Part shown: one piece after another, positions 17,520 through 26,979 of the stretch
How the letters are laid out: the number at the start of each line of letters is the position of its first letter
How positions within the stretch are numbered: position 1 is the first letter of the stretch
Assembly: GCF_030345095.1 (NCBI RefSeq)
Contig: NZ_CP128360.1
Coordinates: 1,178,001 to 1,242,000, forward strand
Direction: 5' to 3'
Length of the DNA: 64,000 bases
Source: Solwaraspora sp. WMMA2056
GTDB lineage: Bacteria > Actinomycetota > Actinomycetes > Mycobacteriales > Micromonosporaceae
Translations under genes and position numbers: made by a program
The notes under the pieces: generated by a model
Told to the model about the DNA's origin: nothing
The model's database searches: none
What the model saw: only the letters and a program-made list of their open reading frames with translations

Positions 17520-17554
17520 CGGATGCCGCCGGGCCAACGGCCCGGCGGCATCCG
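17520..17554. terminator. Strong hairpin between convergent genes
   Basis: Perfect 16-bp stem (17520-17535 with 17539-17554) with a three-base loop, in the 63-bp gap between the methyltransferase and the convergent LPVTG protein gene. It is GC-rich with no T-run, as is usual for actinomycete bidirectional terminators. Confidence 0.8.
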
Positions 17555-17575
17555 TCAGTGCGCAGGTGCGTACGG

Positions 17576-19087
17576 TCAGTCGACGACCGTGACGATCCGA
17601 CGACGGCGGAACATCAGCACCGCCACCGCGCCAGCGGCGACCAGGAGCGCTCCGGCGCCGGCCAGCAGCGCGGCCGGGGCACCCGTGACCGGCAGCCCGT
17701 CGCCGGCGCCGCCGCCACCGCCCGTGCCGAGGGTGATCTCCGCGACGTCGTTGCTGGTGTCCGGGTCCTGTACACCACCGTCGACGACGACCGTGCCGAC
17801 GGCACCGGCCGCGCCGACGATCTTCACCTGGAATGCGAAGAGGTACGACTCACCCGCGACCGGGCTGTGCGTCGGGAAGCACAGGTAGACCAGGCCGACC
17901 GGCTTGCCCCGGTCGTCCCAGACCGGCTGGTCGTCCACGACCGGCGTGCAGCGCTCGTCGACGGTCACCGCCTCGACTCCGTCCGGCAGCGTGACCAGTG
18001 CCGACGGTGCCCACACCTCGTTCGGGGAGTTCAGCCTGGCGGGCCCGTCGTTGCGCATCCCCACCTCGATGTCGACCGTGTCGCCGACGCTGCCGTCCAC
18101 CGTGGCACCGACCGCGACGGTGTCGGCGGGCTGCCTGGGGATGTCGACGAGGAAGTCGGTCCAGTTGTCGGAGTCGTTCAGGTCCCACAGCGGCTCCACC
18201 GAGGTGAGCCGCAACTGCTCCCCGGCCGCCTCGGCGGACCGGAACCCGAGCGCGGAGACCTGCTCGTCGCCGAGCGGGTGCACCACGACGTTGACGATCC
18301 GCTCTCCCGGGCCAGGTGCGTCGTCGGCGACCTTCACCCGCAGCGGGGTCTCCTCGTGCAGCGCGAAGACCTCCCCCGGGCCGACCTCACCGAGGATCTG
18401 GCAGGTCAGCTCCAGGAAGTTTGCGTCGTAGTCGCAGTTGTCGTACCGGTCCGGCAGCTCCAGGTCCAGCCCGACGCTGAGCACCACCTCGACCCCGGCG
18501 GCGGCCACCGTACCGACGTTCGCGGCCTCGACCGGCACGGCCATGCTCTGACCCGGCTCCAGCGTCACGTCGTCGATGGGGGCGACGACCAGGTCGACCC
18601 CGGGCCAGGCCAGCTGGACGTACCCCTCGGTCTGCTGGTCCTGCGGCATGTTCGCGGCGGAGGTGGTGACCTGGATCAGGCCCTGGTACTCGAGGACCTC
18701 GAGATCGCCGGGGAGGGCGTCGATGGTGTAGACGTGCGACGAGTCACCCGGCAGTTCGTCGAGAACGCAGGTGGCGACCTTCCCGGCGACCGTGCAGCCC
18801 TGGTCCGTGCCCGGCAGGTCGAGCTGGAACGCGTCCGACACCATCGAGGCGTCGATCGTCACGGACACGTCCACGGCCGTGGTGGGGACGCTGTTCTCAA
18901 TGGTGACCTTGACCGGCTTCGGGATGGTCGCGTCCATCGCGATGTTGACCACGTACTCCATGTACGGCTGGGCCCAGGCGACGTCAGCCGGCTCGGTGGC
19001 CCGCGCCGGTGTGGCGATCGACAGGCCGGCGAGGCCGGCGGCGAGGCCGGCCGCGGCGATCCGCCGGAAAGGTGTCCTGATGTGCAT
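17576..19087 (-). CDS. Secreted surface protein with LPVTG sorting signal
   Basis: Protein of 503 residues. A signal peptide (LAAGLAGLSIATPARA) is followed by three or four beta-rich modules, with paired cysteines in GCTVAGKVATCVL and YDNCDYDANFLELTC. A Gly linker leads to LPVTG, a membrane helix and an RRRR tail, which is a complete sortase sorting signal. It is probably displayed on the cell wall. It shares module order and motifs (YDNC-Y, DESDN/NDSDN) with the LPVTG protein at 55814-57391, so the two are paralogues. No sortase gene lies in the window. Confidence 0.87.
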   Translation of the reverse strand: MHIRTPFRRIAAAGLAAGLAGLSIATPARATEPADVAWAQPYMEYVVNIAMDATIPKPVKVTIENSVPTTAVDVSVTIDASMVSDAFQLDLPGTDQGCTVAGKVATCVLDELPGDSSHVYTIDALPGDLEVLEYQGLIQVTTSAANMPQDQQTEGYVQLAWPGVDLVVAPIDDVTLEPGQSMAVPVEAANVGTVAAAGVEVVLSVGLDLELPDRYDNCDYDANFLELTCQILGEVGPGEVFALHEETPLRVKVADDAPGPGERIVNVVVHPLGDEQVSALGFRSAEAAGEQLRLTSVEPLWDLNDSDNWTDFLVDIPRQPADTVAVGATVDGSVGDTVDIEVGMRNDGPARLNSPNEVWAPSALVTLPDGVEAVTVDERCTPVVDDQPVWDDRGKPVGLVYLCFPTHSPVAGESYLFAFQVKIVGAAGAVGTVVVDGGVQDPDTSNDVAEITLGTGGGGGAGDGLPVTGAPAALLAGAGALLVAAGAVAVLMFRRRRIVTVVD

Positions 19088-19453
19088 GCGCTGTTTGTCT
19101 CCCCGCTGGACGATTCAACGAATGTCGCTTCGCACGGTCTATTCACGAAGGACAGCGCACGGTAGCCATGATCCATCCAGGACCGCAACTCCCCTGACGA
19201 TTCGTCGCGGAGATCCGAAAGGCGCGCAACATAGGTCTTCGCCGGCATATGACGCAGACACTGGCTGCCCGCTGCCCGCTGCCCGCTGCCCGCTGCCCGT
19301 GGCCCGTGGCCCGCTGCCCGTGGCCCGGCCTGCCCGCGCGGCCCCGTGCTGCCCGCTCCCAGGACATACCGGCCAGCGGTAGAGGCGTTGTGCCCGACGA
19401 CACCGGGCGGCGATCCCCTGGCCGGCCGGCGTCGCAGCGACCACGCTGAACGG
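19088..19453. other. Intergenic region with a G+C-rich heptamer repeat
   Basis: About 366 bases between the divergent surface-protein and flavoenzyme genes, presumably with both promoters. It contains the heptamer repeat at 19259-19330. I saw no convincing gene in either strand. Confidence 0.5.
19259..19330. repeat. Degenerate 7-bp tandem repeat (GCTGCCC / GTGGCCC)
   Basis: About eight consecutive heptamers. The array begins GCTGCCC several times and then alternates with GTGGCCC. It is a noncoding microsatellite-like array, prone to slippage. Confidence 0.75.
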
Positions 19454-20905
19454 GTGGCACACACTCCGACGCCGGCCGCGACGAGCCTGCCGGCGGTCAT
19501 ACAGGGTGGGATGGGCGTCGGCGTGTCGAGCTGGCGCCTGGCCCGCGCCGTCGCCCGGACCGGCCAGCTCGGCGTGGTCTCCGGCGTGGCCCTCGACGTA
19601 CTGCTCGCCCGTCGCCTGCAGCGTGGCGACCCGGGCGGGCACGTCCGACGGGCACTCGCCCGGTTCCCGGTGCCCCGGATCGCGCAACAGGTGCAGGACC
19701 GGTACTTCGTACCGGACGGGGCGTCGCCGACGGCCGCGTACCGGCCGGTGCCCCGGCTCGGGCTGCGGACCGCCCGCCACGGTCAACTGCTGGCCGTCGT
19801 GGCGAACTTCGTCGAGGTGGATCTGGCCCGCGAGGGCCACGACGGTCCGGTCGGGGTGAACTATCTGGAGAAGATCCAGCTGGCGACCCCGGCGGCGGTG
19901 TACGGTGCCATGCTCGCCGGGGTGGACTACGTCCTGATGGGTGCCGGGCTGCCGACCGAGATCCCGCGCCTGCTGGACGGGCTCGCCGGACACCGTCCGG
20001 TACGGCTGACCGTGCCGGTGCACGGGGCCGTTCCCGGCGAGGAGCACCACGTCCGCTTTAACCCGGTGGAACTGCTCGGCGAGGCCGTCGGTGACCTGCG
20101 CCGCCCCCGGCTGCTGGCGATCGTCTCCTCCGCGACCCTGGCCGGGTACCTCGCCCGCGACGAGGTCACCCGCCCCGACGGCTTCGTCCTGGAGTCCCCG
20201 GTCGCCGGTGGCCACAGTGCCCGCCCACGCGGGCGGCTCACCGTCGACGACGACGGCGAACCGGTGTACGGCCCGCGCGACCAGCTCGACGTGCCGAAGG
20301 TGGCCGGTCTGGGGCTGCCGTTCTGGCTGGCCGGCGGGCAGACCGGCCCGCAGCGGTTGGCCGAGGCCCGCGCCGCCGGGGCCGCCGGCGTCCAGGTCGG
20401 TACGGCGTTCGCCCTGTGCCGCGAGTCCGGGCTGGACGAGGCGATCCGCCGACGCATGCTGCACGAGGCCGGTCAGGGCGCACTGGTGGTGCGCAACGAC
20501 GTACGGGCCTCGCCGACCGGGTTTCCGTTCAAGATCGCCGCATTGCCGGACACCGTCGCCGACGAGCAGATCTACGCCGACCGGCCCCGCCTGTGCGACC
20601 TCGGCTACCTGCGGACCCCGTACCGCCGTGACGGTGGTGGTGTCGGGTACCGCTGCCCGGCGGAACCGGTCGACGAGTACGTGCGCAAGGGCGGGTCGGT
20701 CGAGGAGACCGTCGGCAGCCGCTGCCTGTGCAACGGCCTGGTCGCGGCGGTCGGCCTCGGCCAGCACCGGTCGGACGGCTACGCCGAGCCACCGCTGGTG
20801 ACCCTCGGGCAGGACCTGGCCTTCCTGCGTCAGCTGACCCGCCACGGCGTCGACTATTCGGCGGCCGACGTCGTCGACCATCTGCTCGCCGCGGCACGGT
20901 CTTAA
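19454..20905 (+). CDS. Nitronate monooxygenase-type FMN enzyme
   Basis: FMN-binding TIM-barrel protein of about 483 residues of the 2-nitropropane dioxygenase / enoyl reductase superfamily. It opens with VIQGGMGVGVSSWRLARAVA and contains GVDYVLMGAG and the phosphate-binding stretch AAGAAGVQVGTAFALC. A C-terminal Cys-containing tail (CDLGYLRTPYR, CLCNGLVAAVGLGQ) is typical of the longer actinobacterial members. The GTG at 19454 fits the family's N-terminus. A longer frame from 19346 runs through the repeat region and is not protein-like. The substrate is unknown; members include nitroalkane detoxifiers and PfaD-like enoyl reductases. Confidence 0.85.
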   Translation: MAHTPTPAATSLPAVIQGGMGVGVSSWRLARAVARTGQLGVVSGVALDVLLARRLQRGDPGGHVRRALARFPVPRIAQQVQDRYFVPDGASPTAAYRPVPRLGLRTARHGQLLAVVANFVEVDLAREGHDGPVGVNYLEKIQLATPAAVYGAMLAGVDYVLMGAGLPTEIPRLLDGLAGHRPVRLTVPVHGAVPGEEHHVRFNPVELLGEAVGDLRRPRLLAIVSSATLAGYLARDEVTRPDGFVLESPVAGGHSARPRGRLTVDDDGEPVYGPRDQLDVPKVAGLGLPFWLAGGQTGPQRLAEARAAGAAGVQVGTAFALCRESGLDEAIRRRMLHEAGQGALVVRNDVRASPTGFPFKIAALPDTVADEQIYADRPRLCDLGYLRTPYRRDGGGVGYRCPAEPVDEYVRKGGSVEETVGSRCLCNGLVAAVGLGQHRSDGYAEPPLVTLGQDLAFLRQLTRHGVDYSAADVVDHLLAAARS

Positions 20906-20960
20906 CGGACTTTCATCTTCCTCCCGTCCGGCTCCCATCCGTGGCGGGTGTGATCGGGGC

Positions 20961-21869
20961 ATGCGGATCTGGAGACCACGTAGTCGGCGCGCGTGGCTGG
21001 CGGTCACAGCGGTCGGGCTCGTCCTCGCCACCCTGCTCGTCGCCGACCGGGTCGCGGCGCGGCTGGTCGCCGGGCGGCTCGCCGACGCCGTGGCCTGTGC
21101 CACCGGGATGGCCGAGCCGCCCCGCGTCACCGTGCACGGCTTCCCGTTCGTCAGCCAGCTGCTGACCGGGCGGTTCGCCGGGCTCACGATCACCGCCGAC
21201 GAGCTCGGCGGCGGCGAACTGGACATCGGCGGTGGGCTGGACATCGGCGGTGAGCCGCTGGTCGCCGGGGTGACCGTGCGGCTGAGCGACGTCGAGATCG
21301 TCGGTGACCTGACCAGCCCGTCCGGCGTGCGGGTCGGTCAGCTGTCCGCAGCGGCCACCATCGACCTCGGCCGGCTCACCGAGCTGGCCGGAACCCTGCC
21401 GGACGGCGGCGCGGCGGACGACACCACATCGGATGACACCGCGCCCGACGCCGGCACCGTGTTCGGTGGTGGACTGTTCGACGCGTCCGACCTGCGCATC
21501 CGGGGCACCGACAACGGTCAGCTCGTGGTGGAGCTGACCGCGCAGATGCTCGGCCAGGCCCTACCGGTCACCGTGTACGCCGTCCCGGAGCTCGACGGGC
21601 GGATGTTGCGCATCACCCCGGTCGAGGTCGAACTGTTCGGCCTGCGCCGCAGCGCCGACCAGCTGCCCGGTGCCCTCGGCGAGCGCCGGATCGAGCGGGA
21701 ACTGCCCGAGTTGCCCGCCGGGCTCACGTACCAGGAACTGACCGTGACCGCCGACGGCCTGCTCCTGGCGGTCGGCGGGGAGTCGATCGATCTCGACGAC
21801 ATGGCCCGGCTGCGCCCCACCGCGTCGGCCGGGAGCAACGACACCGAGCCATGCCGGGAGCAGGGGTGA
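20961..21869 (+). CDS. DUF2993 / LmeA-like phospholipid-binding protein
   Basis: Secreted or membrane-anchored protein of 302 residues. It has an N-terminal signal anchor (AWLAVTAVGLVLATLLVADRVAA) followed by a DUF2993 domain (VTVHGFPFVSQLLTGRFAGLTITADEL). In mycobacteria the family member LmeA is a periplasmic protein linked to lipomannan elongation and binds phosphoinositides. There is a small in-frame duplication, GGLDIGGE, near residue 78. It stands alone between the flavoenzyme and the ATPase regulator. Confidence 0.85.
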   Translation: MRIWRPRSRRAWLAVTAVGLVLATLLVADRVAARLVAGRLADAVACATGMAEPPRVTVHGFPFVSQLLTGRFAGLTITADELGGGELDIGGGLDIGGEPLVAGVTVRLSDVEIVGDLTSPSGVRVGQLSAAATIDLGRLTELAGTLPDGGAADDTTSDDTAPDAGTVFGGGLFDASDLRIRGTDNGQLVVELTAQMLGQALPVTVYAVPELDGRMLRITPVEVELFGLRRSADQLPGALGERRIERELPELPAGLTYQELTVTADGLLLAVGGESIDLDDMARLRPTASAGSNDTEPCREQG

Positions 21870-22060
21870 GCACCCACCGGCAACCGGCACGGTCCTTCGT
21901 GGACGAGCCGCTCACCGACCACTCCCACCGGTACGCAGAGCGACGACCGATTACCGGCTGGCGAGCCGATCCGGCCGCTGAGCGCGTAAGCGGGGCTGCC
22001 GTGCACCGGTGGTAGTAACGCAACGTAGTATGCCTCCAGGGCTGGAACACAGGGGGTGCG

Positions 22061-24067
22061 GTGGCGGGGCGGCTGGCGGACAGACTGGGAGCGGCCCGCG
22101 ACGAGGCGTTCGTCGGCCGTACCGCCGAACTTGCCGCCTTCCGGGCCGCGCTCGCCGGGGCCGCCGACAGCCTTCCGGTGTGGTACCTGCACGGGCCCGG
22201 CGGCATCGGCAAGTCCATGTTGCTGCGTCGCTTCGCGGCGCTGGCCCGCGACGCCGGCCGGATCGTCGTCCAGATCGACAGCGCCGGGATCGACCCGTCC
22301 CCGGCCGGGTTCACCGCGGCGGCGTACGCGGCTCTCAGCGGCGCGCCCTCGGTGCTGCTGGTGGACACCTTCGAACGCTGCCAAGGGCTGGAAAGCTGGC
22401 TACGGGACCGGTTCCTGCCGCGCATCCCCGACGGCGTGCTGGTGGTGATCGCCAGCCAGCACCCGCCGGACCGGGAGTGGACCTCCGACCTCGGCTGGTC
22501 CGGGCTGCTGCAGGTGGTGGGCCTCGACGAGCTGCCGCCGGAGTCCGCCACCGAGCTGCTCGACCGACGGGGCGTCCCGCCGGAGCTGTGGGACGGGCTG
22601 CTGCGGTTCGCCGGCGGGCACCCGTTCGCGTTGAATCTCTCCGCGACGGTCGCCGTCCGCGACGGCCAGGGAGCCGCCAGCTGGGCCCCGTCCCCGGACG
22701 TGGTCGCGACGCTGCTGCGGCAGCTCGTCGGCGAGGTGCCGTCGGCGCAGCACCGGCTCGCCCTGGAGACCTGCTCACATGCCCTGACCACCACCGAGGA
22801 CCTGCTGCGGGCGGTGGTCGGCGAGCCGGCCGCCGAACTGTTCGCCTGGCTGCGTCGGCTGCCGTTCGTCGAGTCCGACCAGGACGGAGTGATGCCGCAC
22901 GACGTGGTGCGCAGTGTGCTCGACGCCGACCTGCGGTGGCGCGACCCGCACGGCTACCAGGTGATGCACGCCCGGGTCGCCGCACACCTGCTCGACCGGG
23001 CCCGCGCCGCCAGCGGCGACGCGGTGCTGCCGGCGGTCCGCTCGCTGTACCACATCCTGCAGGACAGCCCGATCATGGCGCCGTACGCGATGCGTCGCGC
23101 CGGTGGCGCGGTCTACCCGGACCAGCTGCGGGTCGCCGACCGCACGACGCTGCTGCGGATCGCCCGCGACGCCGACGACGGGGGAGCCGACCTGGTCGCC
23201 TTCTGGCTGGACCGCCAGCCGGAGGCGTTCGACGTGTACCGCCGTTCGGTCGACGCCGTCGTCGCCGGCTTCCAGGTGACGCTGCGGCTGACCGGGCCCG
23301 ACCCTGAGGAGGTCGCCGTCGACCCGGTGGTCGCGGCAGCCTGGCGGTACGTCGCCACTGCGCCGCCCCGGCCGGGCGAGCACATCCTGCTGACCAGGTT
23401 CAGCTACCCGCTGCCCCGACAGCGGAGCTCCGGTGTGCGGGACCTGATGCACGTGCGCACCCTGCAAGGGTGGATCAGGTCGGAGCGGGTCGCCTGGTCG
23501 TTCGTCAGCCTCGACCCCGAGGCGGTCGGGGTCGCCGAGTTCATCGACCACCGGCTGGTCGAGCCGCGGCCGGTCGTCGGCGGCCGACCCTTCGACATGT
23601 ACGCCCACGACTGGCGGGCGGTGCCGGTCGACGTGTGGGCCGACCGGATCACCGCCTGGCCCCTGGCCGGCGCACCAGGGCCGACGGTCGACCCGCCGGC
23701 GCGTACCGTCCTGGCCCGGCCGGACTTCGACAAGGCGGTCCGCGCCGCCCTGCGGCACCTGCACGACCCCGCCCGGCTACGGGGCAACCCACTGACCCGC
23801 AGCGCGGTGGTGACCCTCAGCTCTGGGTCCGGTGCCATCGACCCGGCCGAGGCGCTGGGTACGGTGCTGACCGCCACGGCACGGTCGATGCGGGACGACC
23901 CCCGGGACGCGAAGCTGCACCGGGTGCTGGCTGCCACCTACTTCGACGGCCCGACCACCCAGGAGGCGGCAGCCGACCGGCTCGGCCTGCCGGCCTCCAC
24001 CTACAAGCGACACCTGCGCGGCGCCATCGACCGGCTGAGCGACCTGCTCTGGCGCGCCGACTCGTAG
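22061..24067 (+). CDS. STAND-like ATPase with C-terminal helix-turn-helix
   Basis: Large protein of 668 residues. It has a P-loop ATPase domain at about residues 15-250 (Walker A HGPGGIGKSMLLRR, Walker B-like SVLLVDTFE, GxP-type FAGGHPFAL), a helical region with PHDVVRSVLDADLRWRDP, and an unclassified middle domain. The C-terminus is a helix-turn-helix (DGPTTQEAAADRLGLPASTYKRHL) like that of sigma region 4 or LuxR-type regulators. It is likely a nucleotide-controlled transcription regulator. It is paralogous over its full length to the gene at 24094-26133, toward which it is transcribed. The GTG start has AGGGGG seven bases upstream. The ligand is unknown. Confidence 0.85.
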   Translation: MAGRLADRLGAARDEAFVGRTAELAAFRAALAGAADSLPVWYLHGPGGIGKSMLLRRFAALARDAGRIVVQIDSAGIDPSPAGFTAAAYAALSGAPSVLLVDTFERCQGLESWLRDRFLPRIPDGVLVVIASQHPPDREWTSDLGWSGLLQVVGLDELPPESATELLDRRGVPPELWDGLLRFAGGHPFALNLSATVAVRDGQGAASWAPSPDVVATLLRQLVGEVPSAQHRLALETCSHALTTTEDLLRAVVGEPAAELFAWLRRLPFVESDQDGVMPHDVVRSVLDADLRWRDPHGYQVMHARVAAHLLDRARAASGDAVLPAVRSLYHILQDSPIMAPYAMRRAGGAVYPDQLRVADRTTLLRIARDADDGGADLVAFWLDRQPEAFDVYRRSVDAVVAGFQVTLRLTGPDPEEVAVDPVVAAAWRYVATAPPRPGEHILLTRFSYPLPRQRSSGVRDLMHVRTLQGWIRSERVAWSFVSLDPEAVGVAEFIDHRLVEPRPVVGGRPFDMYAHDWRAVPVDVWADRITAWPLAGAPGPTVDPPARTVLARPDFDKAVRAALRHLHDPARLRGNPLTRSAVVTLSSGSGAIDPAEALGTVLTATARSMRDDPRDAKLHRVLAATYFDGPTTQEAAADRLGLPASTYKRHLRGAIDRLSDLLWRADS

Positions 24068-24093
24068 CCGGCCGGCATCGTCGCATGGTCAGC

Positions 24094-26133
24094 TCAGCCG
24101 TGCACCTCGTGGTCCCAGAGCAGATCGCTCAGCCGGTCCAGCCCCCTCGTCAGGTGCCGACGGTAGGTGCTGAACGGCAGCCCCAGCCGGTCGGCCGCCG
24201 CCTCCTGGGTCGGCGTACCGTGCACGAAGGTGGTGACCAGCACCCGGTGCAGCCGGGAATCGTCGCGCAGGTCGTCGATCGCCGCACCCAGCACGTCGCG
24301 CAGCGCCGCCACCGGGTCGGCACTGCCGTGGTCGGCCACCAGCCGGCTGCGGGTCAGCGGGTTGGCCGCCAACTCGTCCGGGCGACGCCAGGCCCGGACG
24401 GCGGAGCGGACCGCCGCGTCGAACTCCGGCCGGGACAGCACCAGCAGGTCCGCGCCGGTGTTCGCCGGCCTCGGCTGCAGGCCGTACAGCAGTTGCTGCT
24501 GGTTGTGGGCCAGCCACTGCATCAGCGGCGTCACCCGCCAGTCGTGGAAGAACAGGTGGTACGCGCGTGCGCCGACCCGGGGCGGAGCCTCGCCGACCGG
24601 GTGGTCGTCGAAGTACGTCACGTGGGCCGCCCAGAACTCCGCGTCGTGCAGCACCAGGTAGTGCAGGGCGAGGCCCTTGTCGTGGAGGAAGTGGGCGAGC
24701 ATCCGCATCTGCATCAGGTCGTTGACCGGCGACGGACGCTGATAGGCCGGCGGGTGCACCATGAACCGGGCGATCCCGATGTGCTCGGCGGCCCGCAGCG
24801 GAGCCGTCGACCGGCAGTGCCGCCAGGCCCGGGCCACCACCGGATCGGCGTCCAGTTCGGCCTGGTCGGGGTCGGTCAGCCGCAACCAGACCAGAAAGGC
24901 GACCACCTCGTCGGTCGCCGAACTGCGGTAGACGTAGCAGGTGTCCGGCTGGCGGGCCAACCAGAAGTCGACGATGGCGGCGGACTGTGCGCCCTCGGCC
25001 TCGGTGGCCAGCCGCAGCACCGCCGTCCGGTCCGGCGGCCGGTAGACGTCCTCGTAGACCTTGCCCTCGCCGCCGAAGGTGAAGTACCGGCGGATCACCT
25101 GGGCGTGCCGCTGCAGGTACATCATCGCGCCGACGGCGGGCAGCACCGCCGCGCCGGTCGCCGCCAACGCCTGCTCCAGCAGGTAGTCGTGCAGCCGCCG
25201 GTGCATGGTCTCGTAGCCCTGCGGATCCCGCCAGCGCAGGTCGTCGTCGAGCGCGTCGCGGACGACGTCGTGCGGGTAGAGGCCCCGGGCGTCGGACTCG
25301 ATGAACGGCAGCTCCCGCAACCAGGCGAAGATCGGCCCCGGTTCGACGTCCAGCACGGCCCGCAGCAGCCCTTCGGTGGTGGTCCGGGCGTGCGCGCAGA
25401 TCTCCAACGCCAGCCGGTGCTGCGGCGACGGGGTCTCCCCGATCAGCTGGGTGAGCAGCGTTTCCACCACGTTCAGGCTGGGCCGCCAGGTGGCGGTGAC
25501 CGCCGGGGTGTGGGTGACCGCCACCTCGGCGGCGAGCCGCAGCGCCAGCGGATGCCCGCCGGCGAAGGCCAGCACCGATTCGTGCAGCTCCGCCGGTACG
25601 CCCCGGCGGGTCAGCAGCGCCACCGCGTGCTCCCGGGCCAGGTCCCGCAGCGGTACCACCTTGAGCAGGTCCCGCCATGCCGGGTCGGCCCGCCACTGCG
25701 GGCCGGGCACGGAGCGCCCGGCCAGCACCACCGGTACGGACTCGGGCAGCCGGGGCAGGAACCGGTTCCGCAGCCAGTCCTCCAGCCCCTGGCAGTACTC
25801 GAAGGAGTCGACGAGCAGGACGGCCGACTCGTCGGTCAGCGCCGCTGCCGCGGCGGCCTCGAACCGGGCCGGGGACGGGCTGACCGCGCGACCGTCGACG
25901 TGCACCACCCGCCGCCCCGCTGCCGTCGCCTCGTCACCGAAGTAACGCAGCAGGGTCGACTTGCCGACGCCACCGGATCCGTGCAGGTAGAGCACGCTGA
26001 ACGGCTCGGGCGCCCGAGCCAGGGCCTGGCGGAGCAGGTCGAGTTCCGCTACCCGGCCGACGAAGTAGCGCTCCCGGGTCTGCTTCAGCCGCTGGCCCAG
26101 ACTGCTGGAAACTTCGCCACATCCGGCTGTCAC
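24094..26133 (-). CDS. STAND-like ATPase with C-terminal helix-turn-helix (paralogue)
   Basis: Protein of 679 residues with the same layout as its convergent neighbour: Walker A HGSGGVGKSTLLRY, Walker B-like AVLLVDSFEYCQGLEDWLRNRF, FAGGHPLAL, PHDVVRDALDDDLRWRDP, a middle domain ending in FFHDWRVTPLMQWLA, and a C-terminal HTH TQEAAADRLGLPFSTYRRHL. The two genes end 26 bases apart. This copy has a canonical GKST where the other has GKSM. It may be a regulator with a separate signal. The LURP-one-like gene downstream of its promoter is on the same strand but starts 670 bases upstream of it, so it lies ahead of it. Confidence 0.85.
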   Translation of the reverse strand: MTAGCGEVSSSLGQRLKQTRERYFVGRVAELDLLRQALARAPEPFSVLYLHGSGGVGKSTLLRYFGDEATAAGRRVVHVDGRAVSPSPARFEAAAAAALTDESAVLLVDSFEYCQGLEDWLRNRFLPRLPESVPVVLAGRSVPGPQWRADPAWRDLLKVVPLRDLAREHAVALLTRRGVPAELHESVLAFAGGHPLALRLAAEVAVTHTPAVTATWRPSLNVVETLLTQLIGETPSPQHRLALEICAHARTTTEGLLRAVLDVEPGPIFAWLRELPFIESDARGLYPHDVVRDALDDDLRWRDPQGYETMHRRLHDYLLEQALAATGAAVLPAVGAMMYLQRHAQVIRRYFTFGGEGKVYEDVYRPPDRTAVLRLATEAEGAQSAAIVDFWLARQPDTCYVYRSSATDEVVAFLVWLRLTDPDQAELDADPVVARAWRHCRSTAPLRAAEHIGIARFMVHPPAYQRPSPVNDLMQMRMLAHFLHDKGLALHYLVLHDAEFWAAHVTYFDDHPVGEAPPRVGARAYHLFFHDWRVTPLMQWLAHNQQQLLYGLQPRPANTGADLLVLSRPEFDAAVRSAVRAWRRPDELAANPLTRSRLVADHGSADPVAALRDVLGAAIDDLRDDSRLHRVLVTTFVHGTPTQEAAADRLGLPFSTYRRHLTRGLDRLSDLLWDHEVHG

Positions 26134-26224
26134 AAATCGATATCTTAGTGAGGACGGCTCACCTGCGGCCGCCCGGTCCGCCCGCCCCGACGGGGCGGTA
26201 CGCGGACCGGGCCCGGCGAGGCCG

Positions 26225-26803
26225 TCAGCGCGACTGCAGGGCGTCCAGCGCGACCGCCATGACGATGACCAACCGCCGGTCCAACTGCGGGTGGTGGATG
26301 TCGACCAGATAGCTGTCCCGCAGACCCCACTTGCGGACCACCGAGAACGCCGGCTGACCGTCGATCGTGAAGTCGAAGTGGTACGGCAGCCACGACAGCA
26401 TGTCGCTGAGCCGCCGAAGGATCGCCACCGCCATGTTGCGTTCCGCGCCGGTGGCCACGCCCAGGCCGGGCTGCTCCAGGTGCCAGGTGGACCGCAGCAG
26501 GGACTTGGCGAAGTCCTTGCGGAACAGTCCGATCGGCGTGCCGGCGGCGTCGGTCACGTCGTAGGTGGCGCCGAGGTCGATGACCTGCCGGGCCTTGAAG
26601 CCCAGCAGCGGCTGCTGCCGCTGGTCGTCGGCGTAGAGGGTGACCTGCTCCCGGAAGGCCATCCGCTTCTGCTGGGCGAAGGCCAGCAACGGACCCGGCG
26701 AGCCGTCGGGCTGCGCCGCGCACACCTCGTACTGGTTGACCATCAGCCGGATGCGCTGCCGTACGAGCAGCTGTCGTTGGGATTGCAGGAACTGCTGGTC
26801 CAT
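26225..26803 (-). CDS. LURP-one-related / tubby C-terminal-like protein
   Basis: Protein of 192 residues with the beta-barrel pattern of the LURP-one/YxjI family: FREQVTLYADDQRQQPLLGFKARQV, YDVTDAAGTPIGLFRKDFAKSLLRSTWHLE and VVRKWGLRDSYLVDIHHPQLDRRLVIVMAVALDAL. There is no signal peptide. Members may bind phospholipids at the membrane, but no bacterial function is established. It lies upstream of, and on the same strand as, the second ATPase regulator (91-bp gap), so the two could share a transcript. Confidence 0.78.
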   Translation of the reverse strand: MDQQFLQSQRQLLVRQRIRLMVNQYEVCAAQPDGSPGPLLAFAQQKRMAFREQVTLYADDQRQQPLLGFKARQVIDLGATYDVTDAAGTPIGLFRKDFAKSLLRSTWHLEQPGLGVATGAERNMAVAILRRLSDMLSWLPYHFDFTIDGQPAFSVVRKWGLRDSYLVDIHHPQLDRRLVIVMAVALDALQSR

Positions 26804-26873
26804 CGGTCGCCGACCTTCTCTTGCGCAAAGGGGTGGGGATCTGGCGGTACGGCGCCGGTGCTCCCGCGCCGAG

Positions 26874-26940
26874 CAGGCAGTGTGCCACGTGCCGGCCAGG
26901 CAGTGTGCCCCGCGCCGGCCAGGCAGTCTGCCCCACCGGC
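26874..26940. repeat. 23-bp tandem repeat, nearly three copies
   Basis: Units starting CAGGCAGTGTGCC at 26874 and 26897, and a shorter diverged third (CAGGCAGTCTGCC) at 26920. They lie in the gap between the LURP-one-like gene and recD2, just upstream of the recD2 -10 element. Confidence 0.75.
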
Positions 26941-26973
26941 CAGCGCTACCGAGGTCGGTGCGGTGCCGATCGG

Positions 26974-26979
26974 CATAAT
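26974..26979 (+). promoter_or_regulatory. -10 element of recD2, probable leaderless start
   Basis: CATAAT stands six bases before the GTG at 26986 that opens recD2, which fits initiation at the start codon itself. No Shine-Dalgarno sequence is present. Confidence 0.5.

Noticed and set aside
23470-26148. 892-codon plus-strand open frame across both ATPase genes
   Set aside because: Arg/Gly/Pro/Val-rich shadow of the real genes in other frames; no motif is recognisable.
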